Below are positions 9,091 to 18,052 of a DNA stretch of 43,842 nt, one piece after another. The stretch comes from Candidatus Gastranaerophilales bacterium. GTDB taxonomy: Bacteria > Cyanobacteriota > Vampirovibrionia > Gastranaerophilales > Gastranaerophilaceae. The stretch is from contig CAADWU010000046.1 in NCBI GenBank assembly GCA_900752845.1, positions 1 through 43,842 of the forward strand, given 5' to 3'. Below the pieces are notes generated by a model. The model saw only the letters and a list, made by a program, of their open reading frames with translations, did no database searches and was not told the DNA's origin. Both the position numbers and the translations under genes were made by a program. Each line of letters starts with the position of its first letter. Positions within the stretch are counted from its first letter, which is position 1.

Positions 9091-9121
9091 ATTTTAAATC
9101 CTGATAGTAACTATCAGTCAA
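9091..9121 (-). promoter_or_regulatory. Promoter with palindromic operator upstream of the DXS-like gene
   Basis: Read on the minus strand, TTGACT (9121-9116) is followed by a perfect inverted repeat CTGATAG-TTA-CTATCAG (9117-9101) and then the AT-rich -10 candidates TTTAAA/TAAAAT (9098-9091). The palindrome fills the spacer, the usual place for a repressor site. No regulator gene is adjacent, so the binding protein is unknown. Confidence 0.7.
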
Positions 9122-9142
9122 GTACTTTTTTGGAAAAAAGAC

Positions 9143-9178
9143 AAAAAAAAGGAATACCTTTCGATATTCCTTTTTTTA
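9143..9178. terminator. Terminator after the second exoprotein gene
   Basis: The stem GGAATA / TATTCC is extended by an A-run on the left and a T-run on the right (A8...T7), with an eight-base loop. Its position directly downstream of the minus-strand gene ending at 9197 fits a rho-independent terminator. Confidence 0.85.
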
Positions 9179-9196
9179 TTAATTTAGTTTAATTAA

Positions 9197-11341
9197 TTAA
9201 AGAGAGCTTAAATTTCTTTTAATGATTTGAGCACCTTTGTTATTTACGTGAGAACCTCTGATAAGTCCGTATTTAACATTAGCAGCTTCTACTTTAGCTC
9301 CTTTATTAAGGTTAACTTCACCGTTTGTAGAAGTTGAAGTGAATTTAACATCTTTAGCAGCTTCAACGCTTCCGCTCAGGATTGTGTTACCTGTGTTGTT
9401 TGTAATGTTTGCATTTTTATAACCTGTAATTTGACCGTCAATGATAAGTCCGTCATTACCTGTTACGTTTCGGATAATTACATTTCCTGAGTAAGCAGGT
9501 TTGACAACAACTTTACCGTCTGCATCAGTACTGATAATATTATTTGTTATGTGAGAGTTTTTAGTTACGTAAATACCTGTGCTTTCACGTCTTCCATAAA
9601 TATTTGTGTCAGCAGCCTGATTATTGATATCTCCGTTGATAACCATTTTACCGTTATCATTATAGATATTTAATGTTTTATCAGTATCGATTTTGCCGTA
9701 CATCATAAGCCCGTTGTCACCGGTATTAATGATATTAGTTGAACTTTCAGTACCTTCTTTAGTTCCATGGTTATTAATTTGTGCATTTTTACCGATAACT
9801 AAGCCTGTACCTTTGTTAACAATACCAAGATTGCTGTCTTTAACATCAACTTTACCGTTAATTCTCATTTCGCCGTTTGTATTATAAATTGAAGTTACGC
9901 CATCGCCTGATTTAGAAACTGCACCGTCAATAATCATACCGTTAGCGCCTGAGTTTTTAAGTACAAGGTTACCGTTTGCAGTACCGATTGAACCTTTAGA
10001 AGCAATTGCTAATTTGTTACCTGCGTTATTAACAGTTAAATTGCCTTCTGTAACTGCGATTTTGTTATTAACAGTAAAATCACCTGCTTTATTGACCATA
10101 TTTAAGTTTTTAGCAGCTGTAACTTCACCGTTTATAAACATTCCGCCGTCAGCTTTATTTTCCATATAAATTTTGTTATCAGATTTAATACTTCCTGAAG
10201 AAGCAATTTGGAATTTGCTGTTTTCTTTAGCTGCGTTAACTATGTTTGCTGTTGAATTGCCTTTTAATTCAACCGGACCTGCAATGTACATATTGCCTTT
10301 ATGGTTAACAATAGCAGCATTACCGTTAGCAACTACATCGCCATACATTGAAAGACCGTTAGTACCTTTGTTTGTAATACTTAAAACACCGTCGCTGGAT
10401 ACTAAAGAACCTGAGTTTAAGTGAATACCTTCACCATTGTCAGAAACAAGTAAAGTTCCGTTTTGGTTTAGTAATGTACCTTTAACAAGAGTTTTACCTG
10501 CATTGTTTACAAGAGCTAAATCTCCGTCTTTGTTGTAGATACCGCCGGTTACTTTAATGCCGTCTTTACCTTGATTATTTAAAGCCTTAATACTTCCTTT
10601 GTTCAAATTGTAAACATCGCCTCTGATATTAATTCCGCCTTCTTTGGCATCGGATTTAATAACAATTTTACCGTTTCTTATTTCAGTTTCACCTGTATTC
10701 ATATCAAGAGTATTAACAAGACTATTGAACAAAATTTGATTAGCTTGATCTTGTGTTTTGATAACAGCGTCATCTTTAACACCGTTAACAATATAAGAAC
10801 CTTCAGGCATCACAACGTGAGCACCTTGAAGGTTAACATTTTCTCTTGCTAAAACTTTACCTCTGATTAAGATATCACCGTTAGTTTCATTTTGAACATC
10901 TTTCAATTTCATAGCGGTAGGATTAGCTTTTAATTTGTCATAAGTTGATGTTGACGGAGTTAAAACAGATAATGAACCTACGTTCAAAACACCGCTTTCA
11001 CCAACAACCATGCCGTTTGGCGAAATAAAGATTGCATGTCCGTTATAGAAATTACCGTCACGCATAGTATTAACAATACCTTGGATGTTAACTTTACCGT
11101 CAACAAGGTTAACAAATTTGCTAATATCTCTGTTGCCATATTTAAATATTAAATTTGCAATATCATTTTTAGAAAGATAGAAATTTTCGTATTGTCTAAA
11201 GCCGGTATCACCGTTAGCCACTTCAGGGTTAATATTAAATACCCCGTTCACACCAGATACATTGCTGATATTAGTTGCAAAAGCAGCTTGAGCAGTTAAA
11301 GCAACAGCTACAGCAAATGTAATAATTTTTGATTTTCTCAT
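9197..11341 (-). CDS. Haemagglutinin-like secreted beta-helix protein
   Basis: The 714-residue protein begins with a clean signal peptide (MRKSKIITFAVAVALTAQA, cleavage near AFA). Residues about 24-200 match the secretion-domain region of the exoprotein at 1-3965: both share SPNGMVVG, SGVLNVG and YDKLK. Residues 200-690 are irregular beta-helix repeats with themes such as I-x-G-x-V/I, NAGNK, LVKGTL and NGLMMYG. The protein ends in KRNLSSL without acidic or Asp-Thr tail, LPXTG motif or beta-barrel, so anchoring is unclear. The start is supported by AGGAG nine bases upstream. It is probably an exported adhesin or surface-layer-like protein; secretion by a two-partner system is family knowledge, not shown here. 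Confidence 0.85.
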   Translation of the reverse strand: MRKSKIITFAVAVALTAQAAFATNISNVSGVNGVFNINPEVANGDTGFRQYENFYLSKNDIANLIFKYGNRDISKFVNLVDGKVNIQGIVNTMRDGNFYNGHAIFISPNGMVVGESGVLNVGSLSVLTPSTSTYDKLKANPTAMKLKDVQNETNGDILIRGKVLARENVNLQGAHVVMPEGSYIVNGVKDDAVIKTQDQANQILFNSLVNTLDMNTGETEIRNGKIVIKSDAKEGGINIRGDVYNLNKGSIKALNNQGKDGIKVTGGIYNKDGDLALVNNAGKTLVKGTLLNQNGTLLVSDNGEGIHLNSGSLVSSDGVLSITNKGTNGLSMYGDVVANGNAAIVNHKGNMYIAGPVELKGNSTANIVNAAKENSKFQIASSGSIKSDNKIYMENKADGGMFINGEVTAAKNLNMVNKAGDFTVNNKIAVTEGNLTVNNAGNKLAIASKGSIGTANGNLVLKNSGANGMIIDGAVSKSGDGVTSIYNTNGEMRINGKVDVKDSNLGIVNKGTGLVIGKNAQINNHGTKEGTESSTNIINTGDNGLMMYGKIDTDKTLNIYNDNGKMVINGDINNQAADTNIYGRRESTGIYVTKNSHITNNIISTDADGKVVVKPAYSGNVIIRNVTGNDGLIIDGQITGYKNANITNNTGNTILSGSVEAAKDVKFTSTSTNGEVNLNKGAKVEAANVKYGLIRGSHVNNKGAQIIKRNLSSL

Positions 11342-11496
11342 AAAAAAATACTCCTATCATTTAGTAGATATTATATTAAAACATTCTAAAAAAAAATTTT
11401 TGCCTATTTTATAAGATTTGTTAAGATGAATTTACAACAAATTTTACTACTCTCTCGGACAATTAAATTTATTACATATATCGATAAAATATTATT

Positions 11497-13128
11497 ATGA
11501 AAAAAATAAAAGTAAGTGATTATATAATTCAAGAATTATCAAAATTAGGTATCAAAAATATATTCGGCGTACCCGGTGATTATAACTTTAATCTGATTGA
11601 TTCTGTTGAACGAAATTTAAAAGTACAGTGGACAGGTTCAACCAATGAATTGAATGCAGGTTACGCTGCTGACGGGTATGCAAGACTAAACAGCTTCGGA
11701 GCGGTTATAACAACATACGGCGTAGGGGAACTCTCTGCTATTAACGCAATAGCAGGAAGTTTTGCAGAAAGCATACCGGTTGTAATGCTTGTAGGAATAC
11801 CCTCTACAAAACATATTGAAAATAAATCAATTATTCACCATAACTTTGCACCACCGGATTATTGTAATTTTGCGGAAATGTATTCAAAAGTCACTGCAAA
11901 AGCAGTGTATTTAACTAAAGACAGCAAAATTAAAGAAGAAATTGACGAATGTATAAACATAATTATAAAGACAAGAAAACCTGTTTATATAGCTGTTCCT
12001 AAAGATATATGCAGCTGGGAAATCGAAAACAAACCGCCGGAACATAATATTTTATCAGATGAAACATCTTTGATTGAAGCAGCCTCACAAATAACAGATT
12101 TAATCAAAAATGCTTCTAATCCGGTAATTATAACTGACAGTCTTATAAAAAGATTTACTTCAGAATATGAGACCGAACGATTTATAAATAAATCTAATAT
12201 ACCGTTTTGCTCATTCTTAATGGGAAAAGGAATTATTGATGAAAGTCATAAAAATTATCTCGGAACTTTTCTGGGAAAAACATTAAGTGTAGAACTGCTT
12301 GATATATTAAACAGTTCTGACTGCGTTGTTTCAGTAGGAACAATATACTGTGACTTCAACACATTTAATGCACCGCTGAATTTTAAACCTGATGATATGA
12401 TAAACATTCAGGGAAATTACGTTACCGTTCAAAATAAAAAATATGAAAATGTTTATATGAAAGACTTATTAAAACATCTTTCTGAAAACATTGAAAAGCA
12501 AAAGAGTAGAAAAATTCCTAAAATAAACGGTTACCCGAAAACTCAAATAAACAAAATTGAAAACTTAAATTCTAAATATCTTTACCCCAGAATTCAGGAA
12601 TTTTTAAAGCCAAATGATATATTTATCTGTGATACAGGTATTGCCTTGTTTGGTACAGCTCCGATGAAATTTCCAGACAAACTTAAATTTGAAAACCAGT
12701 TTTTCTGGGCTTCAATTGGCTGGGGAACACCTGCGGCACTTGGTACAAACCTTGCAAAAATTTACAGAAGAACAATACTTTTGACCGGAGAAGGTGCTCA
12801 TCAGCTTACGGTCCAGGAAATCAGCAATATAATTTCACATAATCTCCATCCTGTTATTATTGTTATAAATAACTCAGGTTACACAATTGAAAGAATGCTT
12901 TCAAAAAACCCCAATGACAATTATAACAATATAAATTCCTGGGATTACACAAAGCTTCCTGCTATTTTCGGCAAAAATGTATTTGCAGGACAGGCAAGAA
13001 CAAACAAAGAATTTGACGATTTATTAAAACTGGCTGAAACAGAACAAAAAACAAAAATGTGTTACATAGAAGTTTTTACTGAAAAATCAGATATTCCTGA
13101 ATTCGCAAAAATAAAGTTTAAAAAATAA
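11497..13128 (+). CDS. Thiamine-diphosphate 2-oxoacid decarboxylase (pyruvate/indolepyruvate decarboxylase family)
   Basis: The 543-residue protein has the PDC/IPDC/KivD architecture and length. Its N-terminal domain has IFGVPGDYN and the catalytic Glu in NELNAGYAADGYAR (E51), followed by YGVGELSAINAIAGS and the paired His114/His115 that are characteristic of decarboxylases in this superfamily. The C-terminal TPP domain has TGEGAHQLTVQEIS (about 430-443) and NNSGYTIE (about 458-465). The usual GDG is GEG here, a conservative change at the magnesium ligand. It would convert a 2-oxoacid to an aldehyde and CO2; substrate (pyruvate, indolepyruvate or branched-chain) cannot be told from sequence. 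No ribosome-binding site is obvious before the ATG. It faces away from the exoprotein gene and converges on the DUF488 gene with a three-base gap. Confidence 0.88.
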   Translation: MKKIKVSDYIIQELSKLGIKNIFGVPGDYNFNLIDSVERNLKVQWTGSTNELNAGYAADGYARLNSFGAVITTYGVGELSAINAIAGSFAESIPVVMLVGIPSTKHIENKSIIHHNFAPPDYCNFAEMYSKVTAKAVYLTKDSKIKEEIDECINIIIKTRKPVYIAVPKDICSWEIENKPPEHNILSDETSLIEAASQITDLIKNASNPVIITDSLIKRFTSEYETERFINKSNIPFCSFLMGKGIIDESHKNYLGTFLGKTLSVELLDILNSSDCVVSVGTIYCDFNTFNAPLNFKPDDMINIQGNYVTVQNKKYENVYMKDLLKHLSENIEKQKSRKIPKINGYPKTQINKIENLNSKYLYPRIQEFLKPNDIFICDTGIALFGTAPMKFPDKLKFENQFFWASIGWGTPAALGTNLAKIYRRTILLTGEGAHQLTVQEISNIISHNLHPVIIVINNSGYTIERMLSKNPNDNYNNINSWDYTKLPAIFGKNVFAGQARTNKEFDDLLKLAETEQKTKMCYIEVFTEKSDIPEFAKIKFKK

Positions 13129-13131
13129 TTT

Positions 13132-13482
13132 TTAAGCTTTATCTATAACTTTTTTAAGAACTACAGCCTGATTATCATTTGTATCTTTTGCAGCGTAAAC
13201 AAGAGTTACATTTTTGGTCTTAAGCATATCTTTAATCTCTTTTAATCTGTCTTTATGTGCTTTAAGTTCCTGCATATATTTTTTTGAAAATTCATCAAAT
13301 CGTTCGGGTTTATGTCCAAACCATTCCCTAAGCTCATTACTGGGTGCGATGTCTTTATCCCAAAAATCAAGATGAGCATCCTCTTTTTTAAGTCCTCTTG
13401 GCCAAAGTCTGTCTACGAGAATTCTAACCCCGTCATCAGAGGATGGTGCATCATATACTCTTTTAATCTTTAATTCTTTCAT
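13132..13482 (-). CDS. DUF488 family protein (YeaO-like)
   Basis: The 116-residue protein has the conserved DUF488 pattern: RVYDAPSSDDGVRILVDRLW near 8-28, WPRG, then W-x-KDIAPS and LREWFGHKPERFDEF, ending with VTLVYAAKDT and NNQAVVL-like segments. Length matches the family. Members are small cytoplasmic proteins of uncertain biochemical role. It lies downstream of nothing obvious, separated by 58 bases from the stop of the AsmA-like gene on the same strand, so it may be co-transcribed after it. Confidence 0.9.
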   Translation of the reverse strand: MKELKIKRVYDAPSSDDGVRILVDRLWPRGLKKEDAHLDFWDKDIAPSNELREWFGHKPERFDEFSKKYMQELKAHKDRLKEIKDMLKTKNVTLVYAAKDTNDNQAVVLKKVIDKA

Positions 13483-13540
13483 ACAATAATAGTTTATTAA
13501 ATTGTAAAAGAATTAATCCGACAACCAAACAATTAAACAG

Positions 13541-16342
13541 TTATTTAATTTTCTTTAAAGATGATAAGAAGTTATTATTTTCAACATCTCCGTCAACAGT
13601 TGTCAAAAACACCTGACAATCTTTTTCGTCAGCATCAATCGGCGGAAGCATTTCAAGCTCTGCAGAATAATAATTTGCATCATTTCTGCTGCTTAAAGGT
13701 ACCCGATTAGCAAGACTGTTAAGCGATATGTTTCTCAAAAATCCTGCAAATCCCTTGTTGCGGCTGCTGAATTTAGTATAAATTCTTAACGTTGCATCTT
13801 TATTTTCTAAATCATATCTGCCGACAATAAATGCACTCAGTTGCGATGCATAAGATTTAATCTGCATACGTTTAACTACGTTATCGCTTATTAAAAGTTC
13901 ACCTGTAATCTTATCGAAATTACCTTCTGGAATATTCACCAAATCAGAAAACGTTGACGGGCTAATCATTGCCAGAGGGTTTCTGAATAAAGCTGCAAAC
14001 TTCATAACATATTCAACAAGGCCAATTTTTCCTATTGTACCGTTTTGTACAATAAATTTAATTGAACCGTTTAGTTTCATTGACTTATCTGTGCTTAATT
14101 CCATTAATCCGCTTGCTTTACCTGAAATTTCTCTTGGCAAATTCAGCAATGATGTAGCCATTATATCGGAATTCACATCTTTAATTCCAAGAACTACATT
14201 ATACTTTTGATTTTTCAAGTCACAATCAACTTTTCCGGATGAATGACCTTCAGCAATTTCAAACTTGTTGGAATACAGCTTAAGAATACTGTTTTTATCA
14301 AGCGACATTGTTGCCTGAACATCAGCAAAATTAATTCCCTTATAAAAACCTTTTAAAATATTAAGATTACATTTTTCAACAATTACATTGCCAATGTCAA
14401 AAGTCTGCATATCATCATCAGGTTCTTCATCCGATACTGTATATGCAATAGGAACGATTTCAGCCTCCTGTTTTTCCTGAGGTTTGTTGTTTGAAACAGC
14501 CAAAAACCTTTCAACATCAACATTATCAACAGTAAGATTTACATCTTTGATAATTATCGGAAATTTTACGGCATTAACAATATCACCGTTAAAATCATAA
14601 TTTGTTCTTCTGCATTTACCGTTTGCAGACAATTTGATAAGACCGTTTTCGGTAACAAGCTTACCGCTTTTAATTCCGAGTCTTTGTGACGGAATTCTCA
14701 TATTGTCAATTTCCATATTACCGTTTATAACCGGATAATTACCGTTATTATCGACTTTCAGATTACCGCTGAATGTACCTTTTCTGAAAAGTTTTTCACC
14801 GCCGGTAAACAGATTTAAAAACTCGCTCGGAAGCGGTTTTGGGATATCAAAGCCAAAATCTTTTACAATCGGATCGCCTTTTGAAAAATCAATATTACCG
14901 CTTAGCTGCATAATAGGTTGCGGTTTCTTTTTCATCTTAGATGCTTCGTTCGGAGCAATATAATAATTTATGGATTTAATGCCCAGAAGCATATCTTCAA
15001 AATGCAAATCAGCTTTAAGCATCCTTCTGTAATTTACGGGACTGAATGAATTTCCGTCTAGCAGAATATCCTGACCTGCTTTCAAGCCGAAAAGCCATAC
15101 CAGATCAATTTTATTATTTATAGCTTTTAAAGTTAATTTTGTTCTTGTATTTCCACCTGTCAAAGTAACGGGTGCTCCAACCAGAGTTGAAAAATAATTT
15201 TTGGCAAAATCGTCGGTAACAACAGCATGTGCTTCCAAATCAGTATCTATTGATTTTAAATAATCATTAACTTTTGCTTTAAAGGAAAGTTTGTTTTCTG
15301 TTTTGTTATTGTAATACCCTTCAAAATCTTTTAACACAACATCGTCTTTGGTCATAACAACACTTCCCTTTTGTAAGGTTACAGGCAGGTTGTTTACCGG
15401 CACAATTTTCATATTTGCTTTGTTTAATGTAAGCAAACCGTTCAAGTCTTTATTTGTCAGTTTGATGTTAAAATCAAAGCTTCCGTCTATATCTTTAAAA
15501 TACACAAGAACATCTGATGAAATATTGTTCTCAATAATATTTGAATTAACAAGTTCAATTACATCTTTAATCCCGAAGTTTTTAGAAAATATTTCCACAT
15601 TAAAATTGTTTTTCTTATCCGCATAAGCGTTAAACGAAACTTTTGATTTATTGATATTTAAAACACAATTTTGAACAAATATTTTTTTATCTTTTATGAA
15701 CACCGTATTTTTGTCTGCAATAGCAATATTCAGAAGTTTTTTATTTTTTTCAATACCCGCCTTAATATCAAAATGCACATATCTGATATGTTTTTGAGTG
15801 TTGTCTATTCTTAAATTATCCGCATTCAGTGTTAATAACGTATCAGAACCTGCATCATATAAAATTGTAGATTTTTTTACATATAAAAGAGAGTCAAAAA
15901 AGTCAAAATACCAATCAATAGGCTTTTGAGTTTCCTGCTTTTGTTCGGGAACAAGAGCCATAAGTTTATTAACATCAGCAAAAATTTCATCGGCACCTAA
16001 TTTTTTTACAATAATATTTTTTTTCAGAATTTTTGCAAAAGAAATTTGTGTGTCAAAATTTTGAACAGCTAACAAAGCGTGATTTTCTTTATCATAAAGC
16101 GAAAGTTCTTCAACTTTAAACTTTAAATCAGGAGAAAGACTTGTTGTTAAAACAGGAGATTTAACGTTAAGTTTTAATCCTGCCTGTTTATCCAAAACAT
16201 TTTGAACATAATTTATTACGTTTGGATTTGAAACTGCTGCGGGAAGCACTTTTAAATAAATTACAAAAGGCATTGCAGCGAGTACGGCACTGATTGCCGC
16301 AACAGATATTATTATCTTTGATTTTTTAGAAAAATTTTTCAT
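13541..16342 (-). CDS. AsmA-like envelope protein
   Basis: The 933-residue protein has a basic N-terminus and one membrane segment at about 10-31 (IIISVAAISAVLAAMPFVIYL), followed by a long periplasmic beta-rich region. The early stretch LKLNVKSPVLTTSLSPDLKF and the later region around residues 700-880 (LNGSIKFIVQNGTIGKIGLV, then KITGELLISDNVV) resemble the N- and C-terminal parts of AsmA/DUF3971 proteins. Family members form a hydrophobic groove bridging inner and outer membrane and are implicated in phospholipid transport and outer-membrane homeostasis. An acidic insert lies near 640. It is transcribed divergently from the WG-repeat gene, with 50 bases between starts. Confidence 0.8.
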   Translation of the reverse strand: MKNFSKKSKIIISVAAISAVLAAMPFVIYLKVLPAAVSNPNVINYVQNVLDKQAGLKLNVKSPVLTTSLSPDLKFKVEELSLYDKENHALLAVQNFDTQISFAKILKKNIIVKKLGADEIFADVNKLMALVPEQKQETQKPIDWYFDFFDSLLYVKKSTILYDAGSDTLLTLNADNLRIDNTQKHIRYVHFDIKAGIEKNKKLLNIAIADKNTVFIKDKKIFVQNCVLNINKSKVSFNAYADKKNNFNVEIFSKNFGIKDVIELVNSNIIENNISSDVLVYFKDIDGSFDFNIKLTNKDLNGLLTLNKANMKIVPVNNLPVTLQKGSVVMTKDDVVLKDFEGYYNNKTENKLSFKAKVNDYLKSIDTDLEAHAVVTDDFAKNYFSTLVGAPVTLTGGNTRTKLTLKAINNKIDLVWLFGLKAGQDILLDGNSFSPVNYRRMLKADLHFEDMLLGIKSINYYIAPNEASKMKKKPQPIMQLSGNIDFSKGDPIVKDFGFDIPKPLPSEFLNLFTGGEKLFRKGTFSGNLKVDNNGNYPVINGNMEIDNMRIPSQRLGIKSGKLVTENGLIKLSANGKCRRTNYDFNGDIVNAVKFPIIIKDVNLTVDNVDVERFLAVSNNKPQEKQEAEIVPIAYTVSDEEPDDDMQTFDIGNVIVEKCNLNILKGFYKGINFADVQATMSLDKNSILKLYSNKFEIAEGHSSGKVDCDLKNQKYNVVLGIKDVNSDIMATSLLNLPREISGKASGLMELSTDKSMKLNGSIKFIVQNGTIGKIGLVEYVMKFAALFRNPLAMISPSTFSDLVNIPEGNFDKITGELLISDNVVKRMQIKSYASQLSAFIVGRYDLENKDATLRIYTKFSSRNKGFAGFLRNISLNSLANRVPLSSRNDANYYSAELEMLPPIDADEKDCQVFLTTVDGDVENNNFLSSLKKIK

Positions 16343-16392
16343 AACCTCTCAAAAAAATTATAACATAATTAATTTTATGCTATCATCCTGTT

Positions 16393-17271
16393 ATGAAGAA
16401 GTTGTTATTAATATTATCTGTTATTTTATTATTACAAAATTCTGCATATACTGCTGAAAGTCAAACCATGCAGGTTTTCAGCGAAAAAAATCTGTTCGGT
16501 CTTAAAGATGCATCAGGCAATGTAACAGTTCAGCCGGAGTATAAAAAATTAATTAAACTTGGAAAATCTTCATATATTGTTCAAAAGAAAAACCGCTTCG
16601 GAATGATTGACAGTTATGGCAATTACCTTGTAGAGCCTAAATATACCCATACTGAAAGGGTTCTGGGCAAATATGCAAAATTCGGCAATGACAGCAATTA
16701 CGGTTTATATAATGCAGACGGCCAAATGATTTTGCCTCATGAATATTCAAAAATCGATTTACTTTTCGGCGGCATGTTTTTGACATATAAAAACTACAAA
16801 TACGGTGTGGTTGATTTTAGCGGTCGTACAATTCTTGAGAATAAATTTGATGATATTTACATGCCAAAAGCTAATATAATGCGCATTAAATACGAAGGTG
16901 AATGGTATGAAATTGAAAGAATTGCATCTGAAGAATTACAGCTGCCCGAAGACATTACAAGCGTAAAAACAGATAAAAACTTTAAAGTAACCAATCTTAT
17001 TACAGATACAGGAGCGGTTTCAGGATATTCAGTGCTTACATTTACAGATTATCTGATTAAAATATTCTCATCAATATCTCCTGCACATGAAGAAACTATT
17101 GATGAGCTCATGCTTTCTCAAGGTGCCGAAACTGTTTCCATATTTATAAAACTGAGCTGGCTTCCCAAATATCCGTTTACTTATGCAAAAAAATATTTTT
17201 CTAACCTGAGGAACCCCTACAACGGACCTCTTGTGGATGTAAGAAACGAACTTAAACAAAAAATCAAATAA
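16393..17271 (+). CDS. Secreted WG-repeat protein
   Basis: The 292-residue protein starts with a signal peptide (MKKLLLILSVILLLQNSAYT, cleavage near residue 20). At least four WG-type repeats of about 35 residues follow between 30 and 180; each has F/Y-G-L/M/V-x-D/N-x-x-G followed by an I/V-x-P-x-Y/F turn (NLFGLKDASGN, NRFGMIDSYGN, NYGLYNADGQ, KYGVVDFSGR). WG repeats form beta-propeller-like or solenoid binding modules. The C-terminal 110 residues lack the repeats and end in a basic stretch (RNELKQKIK). Function unknown; likely periplasmic or surface-exposed. Confidence 0.82.
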   Translation: MKKLLLILSVILLLQNSAYTAESQTMQVFSEKNLFGLKDASGNVTVQPEYKKLIKLGKSSYIVQKKNRFGMIDSYGNYLVEPKYTHTERVLGKYAKFGNDSNYGLYNADGQMILPHEYSKIDLLFGGMFLTYKNYKYGVVDFSGRTILENKFDDIYMPKANIMRIKYEGEWYEIERIASEELQLPEDITSVKTDKNFKVTNLITDTGAVSGYSVLTFTDYLIKIFSSISPAHEETIDELMLSQGAETVSIFIKLSWLPKYPFTYAKKYFSNLRNPYNGPLVDVRNELKQKIK

Positions 17272-17327
17272 AAACTGCTCTGTTGAGGGATTAATTAAAC
17301 ATACAAAGAGTTTTTAATAAATTTGTT

Positions 17328-17636
17328 ATGATTAAAGAATTAAATGAAAACAATTTTGAAGAAAATATCAAAAGCGGATTAAAGCTTGTTGAATTTTATG
17401 CAACCTGGTGCGGATACTGCCAAAAGCAGCGACCAATATTAAATGAACTGTCAGAAAACAATATCTGGATTGGGACTGTGGATTCCGACAAAAATCCTAA
17501 TCTGGTAAAAAAATACGGAATATCAGGATATCCGACATTTATTTTATTTAAAGAAGGTAAAGTTATTGCAGCACTTTCCGGATATCACGAAAAATCACAG
17601 CTTTTAGCAAGACTAATGGAGCATCTTCACCACTAG
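17328..17636 (+). CDS. Thioredoxin-family protein with WCGYC active site
   Basis: At 102 residues this is a single thioredoxin fold: EFYATWCGYCQKQRP places the redox pair at Cys28 and Cys31, and GISGYPTFILFKEGK carries the conserved cis-proline. Typical thioredoxins have CGPC; the Tyr in the dipeptide would be expected to shift redox potential. There is no signal peptide, so it acts in the cytoplasm. The C-terminus HLHH might bind metal. No good ribosome-binding site precedes the ATG. It converges on the ArsR-type regulator gene with one base between stops. Confidence 0.88.
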   Translation: MIKELNENNFEENIKSGLKLVEFYATWCGYCQKQRPILNELSENNIWIGTVDSDKNPNLVKKYGISGYPTFILFKEGKVIAALSGYHEKSQLLARLMEHLHH

Positions 17637-17637
17637 A

Positions 17638-17988
17638 TTATTCACTAACGTGTTCCTGTGCCATTTCTAAAATAACCTTAACGTGATTGTCATTCAGAGC
17701 GTAATATACATTTTTTCCACGCTTTTCTGCTTTTACAAGCTTTGCTGTTCTCAAGATTTTCAGCTGGTGTGAAACAGCTGATTTTGTCATATCAAGCAAA
17801 ACTGCAAGGTCATTTACACACATCTCGGATTCTTCCAGAGCCCATAAAAGTCTTATCCTTGTACCATCGCCCATAACTTTAAAGAAATCAGACAATTCAA
17901 AAAGCATATCCAAATCAGGCATAACAGGCTTTAAATTTTCTACAATATCAGGGTTTATTGCTTCGCAATCAGATTTTTTTATTTCCAT
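17638..17988 (-). CDS. ArsR/SmtB-family metal-responsive repressor
   Basis: The 116-residue winged-helix protein has the family core: FKVMGDGTRIRLLWAL, SEMCVNDLAVLLDMTKSAVS with recognition helix SHQLKILR, and wing KRGKNVYYALND. Two metal-site signatures are visible: EMCVNDL, a partial match to the CadC-type ELCVCD helix-3 motif with only the first Cys kept, and a full SmtB/ZiaR-type helix-5 motif D-x-H-x10-H-x2-E (DNH...HVSE) near the C-terminus. That predicts a zinc (possibly cadmium/lead) sensor. I chose ATG 17988; an upstream TTG at 18024 is actually the first base of the -35 box. It diverges from the metal ATPase gene, which it very probably represses. Confidence 0.9.
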   Translation of the reverse strand: MEIKKSDCEAINPDIVENLKPVMPDLDMLFELSDFFKVMGDGTRIRLLWALEESEMCVNDLAVLLDMTKSAVSHQLKILRTAKLVKAEKRGKNVYYALNDNHVKVILEMAQEHVSE

Positions 17989-17994
17989 AAACTC

Positions 17995-18024
17995 ATTATA
18001 GTTTAACAATTGTTCAATTGTCAA
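17995..18024 (-). promoter_or_regulatory. Promoter of the ArsR-type gene with embedded operator-like repeat
   Basis: On the minus strand TTGACA (18024-18019) and TATAAT (18000-17995) are separated by 18 bases. The spacer holds TTGAACAATTGTTAA, a near-palindrome related to the operators of the divergent promoter. The ATG at 17988 lies only six bases past the -10 box, so the transcript may be leaderless. Confidence 0.8.
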
Positions 18025-18052
18025 ATTTTCTTAACGATTAAACTTTTGGCAC

